From positions 15,694,293 to 15,758,292 of the forward strand of contig NC_012871.2 in the NCBI RefSeq assembly GCF_000003195.3: a DNA stretch of 64,000 bases, given 5' to 3'. Positions 57,481 through 64,000 of the stretch are shown here, piece by piece. The stretch is from Sorghum bicolor. Lineage: Eukaryota; Streptophyta; Magnoliopsida; Poales; Poaceae. The first letter of the stretch is position 1. Every line of letters starts with the position of its first letter. The notes under the pieces are model-generated. The model was not told the DNA's origin. It saw only the letters and a list, made by a program, of their open reading frames with translations, and ran no database searches. Made by a program: the position numbers and the translations under genes.

Positions 57481-60000
57481 TCTCATTCGTTCTGGGATTC
57501 GTTGGATGGCGGAGTCGGTTCTTCCGGCGGCGCCTCTTCTTCATGTATGGTTATCTTTTCTCTCCACACCTGACTCGGTGCTACGGTCTCCTCAGGATAG
57601 TCTGTTTAAACTGTATGTCTTCTGACCTTACAACTTCTCCTTCATAGTCTGCCCATCCGTCCTTGATGATCTACCTCCTCTGGTTGCGGTTGCGTCGCTT
57701 TCTAACCTGCTTAGATTCTTCAACGATATATTTAGGGTCAGTAAAATAGTGGCGTACCTTCTCTGAGAGGATGTGCATATGGACTTCTCCAGTTCCAATG
57801 TAGATGATTGCTTTAACGGTGCTGAGGAATGGTCTTCCAAGGATGATGGGTGGATCGTATTCGTCTTCTCCCATGTCAATAACCTGAAAGTCTGTGTAGA
57901 CAAAATGATCGTCTATTTTGACAGGGACATCAGTTACTGTTCCTTTAACTACTCAAAACGTCTGATCTGCCATCTGGAGCTGAATGTATGTTGGTTTTAA
58001 GGGCATGGTTCCGAACAAGAGCCGATAGGTGACTGCGGCCATTATGTTGACGCCCGATCCGGTGTGGCAAGTCGTCTTGTAGAAGTTGTATCCATTTATG
58101 GAGCAATAGATGCTTGGCATTCCTGGGTCGTCCTTCTTTGTCAAAAACGGTGACTTAAGTTGATGATCTTGACCTCCATGAACTGCAGTGACCATCTTAG
58201 CTGACTCGGTCCACACTTGCTTGTTCCTGTTCCTCCTGTTGGTCCTCTTCCTTGGTTCATGTCTGGATTGTTCTGGGATTTGTGTAGTCTTGTTCTTGAA
58301 GGAAAACGTCTCCTTTCTCCCTTTGATGTAGAAACTGATCTTGGCAGCACTAGCGTAGATGACAGCTCCCGAGGTGTTGAAGAATGGCCTCCCTAAGATG
58401 ATGGGTGCTCTCTCATCATTACCGGTCTCTATCACCACGAAGTCTGCTAGGGCATACAAGGTACCAACTCGGACACAAAGGTTCTACAATATTCCTTTTG
58501 GAAAACTTATCGTCTAATCTGCAAACTGCAAACACATGGTTGTTTCTAATAAAGGATATGTAAAGAATTTTTCATAGAGTACCCTGGGTATAATGTTGAC
58601 GCTGGAGCCAAAGTCGCAAAGTGCTTCTGGGACGTCCACCATGCCGATGGAGATCGGGATGACGGGGCGTCCTGGATCGCCTCTCTTGACCGGCAGAAGG
58701 TTAGTAGTAACTTCAGTGACGGGGTTACTCCAATTATTACCTGCATCAAACATGTCTACAAGATTTGCAGATTCTAATCCTTTCGGTTGTGATGGTATAC
58801 CGGGGTTAGTAGCAGGAACAGCAGCAGCTATTTGATTTAACTGAGATTCAATCATTTTATTAAAGCTAATTTGATTCTTGATGGCAGTAGAGAAATTATC
58901 CATTCTATTATTTATATTTTCTAGCATTTTATCATTAGATGCCAATTTCTTAGATAGGTTATCCATTAGCTTTCCTTGATTAGACACTAACTCTCTCAGA
59001 GGTGGAAAATTATTATTATTGTTGTAAGAATTGTTACCTTGATAATTACCTGAGTAGTTAGGCCTTTGTTGATTCCAACCTTGATTTTGTTGAGGACGGT
59101 TGTAGTAGTAGTTGTTGTTGTTGTTGATGTAGTTCACATCCTCAAGCATCTCAGGGCAGTGGTTGCCTGAGTGTCTAGTATCTCCACACTCCTCACAAGT
59201 CATGTGAGAGTCGTAGATGTGCATAACTTCTTTCTTGTCTCCAGCTCTATCATCGAGCTTCTTCATGAGCAGGTCTAGCTTTGCAGACAGCATGTCTACC
59301 TCCTTCAGCTGATGCATACCTCCACCTCTCTTGCGTGTCTGGGTCCTCTCTTCATTCCAGCTTTGGTTGGACGCCATATTCTCCACAAGAGCTGTGGCTT
59401 GTGGTATAGTAAGTGATAAGAATGCTCCTCCAGCTGCAGCATCCATAGTCTCTCGGGCACTGTTGCTGAGCCCATGATAGAATGTCTGCATCAATAGCCA
59501 ACTCTCCATTCCATGATGGGGACATTCTAGGATGTAGTCTTAAAAGCGCTCCCATGCTTCTAGAACAGATTCATCATTTTGTTGCTGAAAACTCGTAATC
59601 TTCTCACGGAGAGCATTGGTCTTGCCCATGGGAAAGAACTTAGCCAGGAAGTTTGTTGAGCAGAGTGCCCACGTAGTATTCTTCTCCTTTGTAGCGTAGA
59701 ACCACTGCTTCGCTCTTCCTAAGAGTGAGAATGGGAAAAGGCGAAGTAGTATAGCATCTCTAGGGACTCCTGATATGGTAAATGTGTTCCAAATCTCCAG
59801 GAAGTGTTGGAGATGAGCACTAGCATCTTCGTGTGCCTTCCCACAGAATTGGTTGGATTGCACCATGTTGATAAGTCTAGGCTTGAGCTCAAAGTTGCCA
59901 TCGATCTCTGCAGCAGGTCCAGTGCGGATGTCGTCCGTAGTGGGAGCTGAGAATTCACGGATCGATTTGTTCGCCATGGCTTCGAACTCTGAAGATAACT
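57481..60000 (-). pseudogene. element B Gag with two retropepsin-like domains
   Basis: Colinear with the A frame from FEAMANKS onward. Stops at 59540 (TAA, where A has CAA) and 58514 (TAG, where A has CAG) are C-to-T changes. The CCHC knuckle is CEECGDTRHSGNHC. The first protease keeps CDFGSSVNIIP; the second reads CHTGSGVNIM, so its catalytic Asp is His (codon 58064-58066). A frameshift near 57690 disturbs the tail. Confidence 0.85.
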
Positions 60001-62482
60001 TCACTCTACAGGATCCAACTGACTGGTTGATCACAAGCCCAATACTTCTCCTAAGGTGCGGGGGAGATAGCAAGGGTGAGTCCAAGACGAACTTCGCAAG
60101 TATAACAACTAGATAGTATAGATCCCACGGTCTCATGATCCATGTGACATAAATAATATAGTGCATTAAACAATACACAATGAGTTTCTTAACACAACAA
60201 GATTCATCACCCTTAATGTAAGAATCCCCAAGGCCGCTCGTGACCGTGAGCACGGCTAGTATACCAGTTTTAACACTCTGCAGAGGTTGTACATCTTTAC
60301 CCATGAGTCATGATTTATCCTTTCGCCCGAGGTGATCAGCCTCGTAACCCACTACCAAGGTAGGTCAGCAGGGATCACTATGAAGTCTTTCAAAGGTTCG
60401 TCTAACAAGTTAGGGCCGCTTGGTTTCGGTAGTAAGTCCGTGTGATTCTACCCCGCAAGGGATCCACGGTCTGCTATCCCCTATTTGCGCCACACGGGTA
60501 ACCTCTAACAAGCTATAAAAGTTACTCATACTTGACTAAAGCCAAAGCCATTATAGCCCTCATGGTTGCACTTTCATCCCGGTTATCACTTACGAATAAA
60601 TCCTCTGTTGTTAAAAAGTCATTATTATCATTTGTTGCTTTATATTAATCTAGTCACAAGATCATGGTCATAGAATTAAAACCCAAGTGCTGATCTTACT
60701 TGCTTCCAAGACTCTGATCTTGATCACCGAAGTAACGCCCTCTGTCTAATCTCGATCATCGATTATCAACACACAAGCATTCAAGGCCACACATACACAA
60801 AGCAAACAAAATTACAATTAGAACAGTACACCAGTAGTAAATAAATTTAAATAAAAGTTTTCCAAAATCATCTACACGCTGCTACGATCACGTCAACGGG
60901 AAATTCACGGAAAACGAAGTTACGACGCGAAATCTACGCATTAAACGGGACTGCAAAGGCTATCTATGGACTTGTAGTTATCTAGGAAACCTAACAGTGG
61001 TGAACCTAGACAACAATGGTACCAACGTGAAGCTTATGAAATTATGAAACTAACGCAACTTGAACGGATCGAAACGGAGCTAAAACAGAGAAGATATGAA
61101 TTTTCTAAGATTTTATATAGAAAAGTAATTAATTAAATAGGGTCACAAAATTAAAATGTTTCAAACTGAGAAAACCGTATTACTAATATGTATATCTTTC
61201 AAATACGAACTTAACGCAATTTGAATGGGTCAAATCGGAGTTAAAATGAATATTTTATAGCCAAAACAAGTTCAGTGGCAATTTAGTAAATACTGAAAAT
61301 GTATTTTGAAGCAAGCTGCGATAGTTTACGTTTTCAACACAGCAAGGCGTATTTTTTTCGAATGCGCCAGGGACCGCGGGTTTTATATTTAAAAAGTTGA
61401 GGGGCTCTTTAACAAAATTTCAGGCCGAAAGGGTATTGGCCATCGTGAGCCGTTGGATCTCACGCGGATGGCTCGGATTAAATCAGGATGAAATGAGGGG
61501 GAGTCCGGCTGACCGCCGACGGTCTGGGCGGCGGCGCCATGGCCGGAAGGCCACGCCCCTCGCCGGAGTTCGGCAATCACGCGATTTAAAGCACGATTCG
61601 TTGAACCAAAAGCACGGGAAGCAAGAGGGGAACAAAGGGAACTCACACAGGGAGTTTACGAGGCCGGGGAAGGCTCGGTGTAGGCGTGTGTCGCGAGATG
61701 GCGGGCGGCGCTTCCCTGCACGAGTTCAACGGTGTTTAGGGCAACCCAGAGACCAGGAAACAGAGGGAAAAGTGCACCTACGGCTTCGTGATCACGCTGC
61801 GGAGCTCGGCAAACAGTCTTTGATGGCCCCAGACGAGCATCGGGCGCTAATGGCGACGGCGGGTGGCTTGGCGATATGCAAAGTGTCAGGAGAGAGAGGG
61901 AGCGGGGTCTGGGAGGGAGAAATGAACGTGGGGCAACGGTGCGGGCTCGGGCACGGCTCAAAGGGAGCAAGGCACGGGGAGAACGTGGGAGATTGGGAGC
62001 GGGGTGCGGTTACGGCTCCGGCGTCCGAGCGAGAGAGAAAGGGGCGGTTAGGGGGGGGGGAGGAAGGGGATGACAGGCGGGCTCGGTCTGTCAGCGGGTG
62101 AGAGAGGAGAAGGGGGGAGAGGGTGGCCGGCTGGGCCGCGGACCAGGAAGGGAGAAGGGGGTGCGCGGGGTGGGTTTGGGCCTAGCAGGCCGAGAGAAGG
62201 AGAGAGGGGAAGAAAAGGAATTCCATTTTTCTTTTTCCAAAACAATTTTTTTCAAACTCATTTTTCAAATGAAAATTGAATTCAAAACTCTTTACAAATT
62301 CAACACATCACATAAATAAATAAATGTTGCAGCATGAATGCATCAACATGTTTCTAAACTTATATTAAATTTTAATTTCTCTAAAATTATTATTATTTTT
62401 TCTTATATTTTGATGCTCACAAAACTGACACAATAAATCAAATTTGAACTATTTTAAAGAAGGGAATTTTCAGGGTGTTACA
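60001..62482 (-). repeat. LTR of a Tekay/Del-type chromovirus, truncated by element B
   Basis: On the minus strand the LTR starts TGTAACACCC (62482), the usual start of Tekay/Del elements, right after a polypurine tract. It contains a G-rich/C-rich segment (61380-62210) and AT-rich flanks. The other end is cut at about 60000 by the junction with B, so its full length is unknown. It holds no gene; the GC-rich open frames are not coding. Confidence 0.7.
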
Positions 62483-62497
62483 ATTCTACCCCCTTAA
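62483..62497 (-). other. polypurine tract of the chromovirus
   Basis: Minus-strand TTAAGGGGGTAGAAT directly precedes the LTR start TGTAACACCC. Confidence 0.8.
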
Positions 62498-62788
62498 AAT
62501 GAATCTCGTCCTCGAGATTCGGACGAGGCTTAGATCCTCTGAGAGAAATAGGAAAATCTCTTGATAATCCTTTCAACTTTGCAACTTGCATACCAAATGC
62601 AAACACTTATACCTCAAGGTCACACCTCGTTAACATAATTTCCATTTAATAACTATTATTCATAACTGACCAAAGTCCATCTTGACTACTAATTTCTTTT
62701 AGCTTACAACTCCAAGAGACACGAAAATTTAATATGCATTTGCCTCCTCACGTAGCAGTGGACCACCATGATACTCAATTCTTTTTCC
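62498..62788 (-). other. deletion scar: remnant of the pol 3' end
   Basis: Only about 290 bases separate the protease from the polypurine tract, where RT, RNase H, integrase and chromodomain (several kb) should be. The last bases (CGAATCTCGAGGACGAGATT on the minus strand) resemble the usual end of chromovirus internal regions. Confidence 0.65.
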
Positions 62789-63400
62789 TCACGGTGCTGT
62801 TAAAAGCATTTTGTACTGCGTACCGTGGATCACTCCTTTGTGTGCACACAACCATCCATTACCAAGGACTAAAGGAATCTCAAGTGACTCTATCACAATG
62901 AGGTTTGCAGTGACGTTTTCCTCACTTATGACAAGATTGACATTTGAGCAAACCTGATCTGCTTGTATTTCTCCCATTGGGGTATGCACTGACAAGGGCT
63001 TCCTCGTTGGGCACTTCACCCGCTCGATCGTCTTTACGAAGTCGGCAGAAATGAAAGAATGCGAAGCACCCGGGTCAAACAGAGCAAAAACTTGCACTGA
63101 GTCTACTTGAATATAGCCGCCAACCACTTTGGTAGCTCCATGAATGTTATGCCTATCCACATTGCTCAGTCTTCCATTGATATAGTCTCGTTGCACCTTA
63201 TTTCCATGAGTAGGCTTCTTTTAACTTTTCCTTTTTCTCTTTCGCCGTTGTGGATTCTGATTTGATTCACTTCCAACTTGCTCTTCAGTATCATTATTTT
63301 GATAGTACTCAGTTTCATCATACTCATAACATCCTTCAAAGGCAGGATCATCATTCTCTTCCCACGTATCAGTAAGAGGCATCATATAGGGCTCCTATTC
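62789..63400 (-). pseudogene. chromovirus Gag C-terminus and protease
   Basis: The minus strand encodes KVQRDYINGRLSNVD, typical of the Tekay gag-pro linker. A retropepsin follows: VFALFDPGASHSFIS (near 63040-63085; the active site is D-P-G where D-S-G is usual) and the second block SLEIPLVLGNGWLCAHKGVI near 62835-62895. Upstream (63220-63400) an acidic, tyrosine-rich segment and a basic segment continue gag in a disturbed frame with a stop near 63220. No knuckle is visible. Confidence 0.78.
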
Positions 63401-63880
63401 CATGGGATACTACACTCCCTGTCATCAGGTGACCAACGTCAGTAGCACGAGAAGGAGGGATGATCATAATCATAGAATATCTTAAGAGACAACTCTCACT
63501 TCAAGATGAGTTGAAAATGCATCAACCCGTGATATCAAGGTTCTACCCCCCTTAAGAAAGGTCGACTAGGAGGCACAAGGAAGGTATCTTGCACTTCTTC
63601 TTGACAAGTTATCTTGCATTGAGACATTTTGACATCCCAAGGAACTTATGTGCAAGGAAGAATTAAATATCTTGAAATTTCTTCACGATATGAAAATCAC
63701 CAGTGCAGTAAAATAGACATAACTCTTATTCTGTTAATCCAAAAGGGTTATAGCTTATACCGTTAGAAAGCTTGGCAACATATCTAAAACTTTGCTATAG
63801 AACACTTTTCCAAATTCCATAGTTACATTTGTCCCAAATAGTAAGCAACCAAAACTGGTCCAGATTCTTGACAACACATC
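63401..63880. other. decayed chromovirus interior, nothing firm
   Basis: Probably upstream gag sequence, too decayed for a domain call. It ends at the LTR that starts at 63881. Confidence 0.35.
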
Positions 63881-64000
63881 TGTTGACACCGTTTTTGGGC
63901 ACGTGTCCATGATTGGTGAAGTATAGGCCGGCAAGATAAGATGGTGGTGTTTGATCTACAGGATGAGTTGCCGATGAAGGTGGTTGCCGATGGAGGAAGG
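63881..64000 (+). repeat. start of another C-like (Tat-lineage) LTR at the right edge
   Basis: TGTTGACACCGTTTTTGGGC matches the LTR start of element C (33277, 53120), and two TTGCCGATG words follow within 120 bases. The rest lies outside the window. The divergence from C shows it is a separate insertion, apparently into the chromovirus remnant. Confidence 0.8.

Larger units (their letters stand above)
53749..60000 (-). mobile_element. element B: truncated inverted relative of element A
   Basis: On the minus strand: gag (from about 60000), two protease-like domains, non-coding tail, polypurine tract (55340-55354) and 3' LTR (53749-55339). The primer-binding site, 5' leader and 5' LTR are absent: homology with A stops at the codons before FEAMANKS and chromovirus LTR sequence follows. 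The LTR also lacks its last 38 or so bases. Both ends are therefore non-canonical junctions and not insertion footprints. Confidence 0.87.

Noticed and set aside
61397..62245. GC-rich open frames on both strands, considered as a gene
   Set aside because: They lie within the chromovirus LTR; Arg/Gly/Pro-rich composition, no domain, both strands open.

Overview
This is plant nuclear DNA, almost certainly from a grass. The window is packed with nested LTR retrotransposons, Tourist- and Stowaway-type MITEs, a CACTA end and a plant L1-type LINE, with two short spliced host genes between them. The LTR families look like those of sorghum or a close panicoid relative, but that is an inference from memory and was not checked. 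I see no rRNA, tRNA or CRISPR feature.

Layout. Positions 1-6855 hold a Ty1/copia element on the minus strand, split by a 2.5 kb non-autonomous LTR element (858-3388). Positions 6862-8078 are the 3' end of a LINE. Positions 8646-10104 carry the last four exons of an aromatic L-amino-acid (tyrosine-type) decarboxylase. Positions 10.1-13.8 kb hold MITEs and a 1.15 kb DNA transposon carrying what looks like a kinase-gene fragment. Positions 13936-15343 are a complete three-exon gene for a small secreted protein with a subtilisin-propeptide (I9) fold. Positions 15.3-21.5 kb hold more MITEs, an old copia LTR fragment and a CACTA 3' end. Positions 21497-32460 are a SIRE/Maximus-type copia element with 2 kb LTRs. 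Its 5' LTR is broken by a nest: an Athila-like LTR (D, 32463-33276), broken by a Tat-lineage Ty3/gypsy element (C, 33277-53740), whose 5' LTR is itself broken by a complete non-autonomous Athila-like element (A, 33805-42063). To the right are a truncated inverted relative of A (B, 53749-about 60000), a Tekay/Del-type chromovirus LTR with a gag-protease remnant (about 60000-63400), and the first 120 bases of another C-like LTR at the right edge.

The most interesting object is inside element C. Between the integrase and the 3' LTR lies a multi-exon gene on the antisense strand (49304-52564). It has its own TATA box, GT-AG introns, a plant mobile domain (aminotransferase-like, PMD) and a coiled-coil tail. 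Because it is antisense to the genomic RNA, its introns survive retrotransposition. Element C is also strikingly rich in the word GCCGA/TCGGC, in all reading frames, on both strands, in its LTRs and in the antisense gene. The Athila-like elements A and B encode Gag plus two successive retropepsin-like domains and no polymerase, so they must depend on a helper element. Most in-frame stops across these elements are explained by C-to-T changes, as expected of methylated, silenced DNA.
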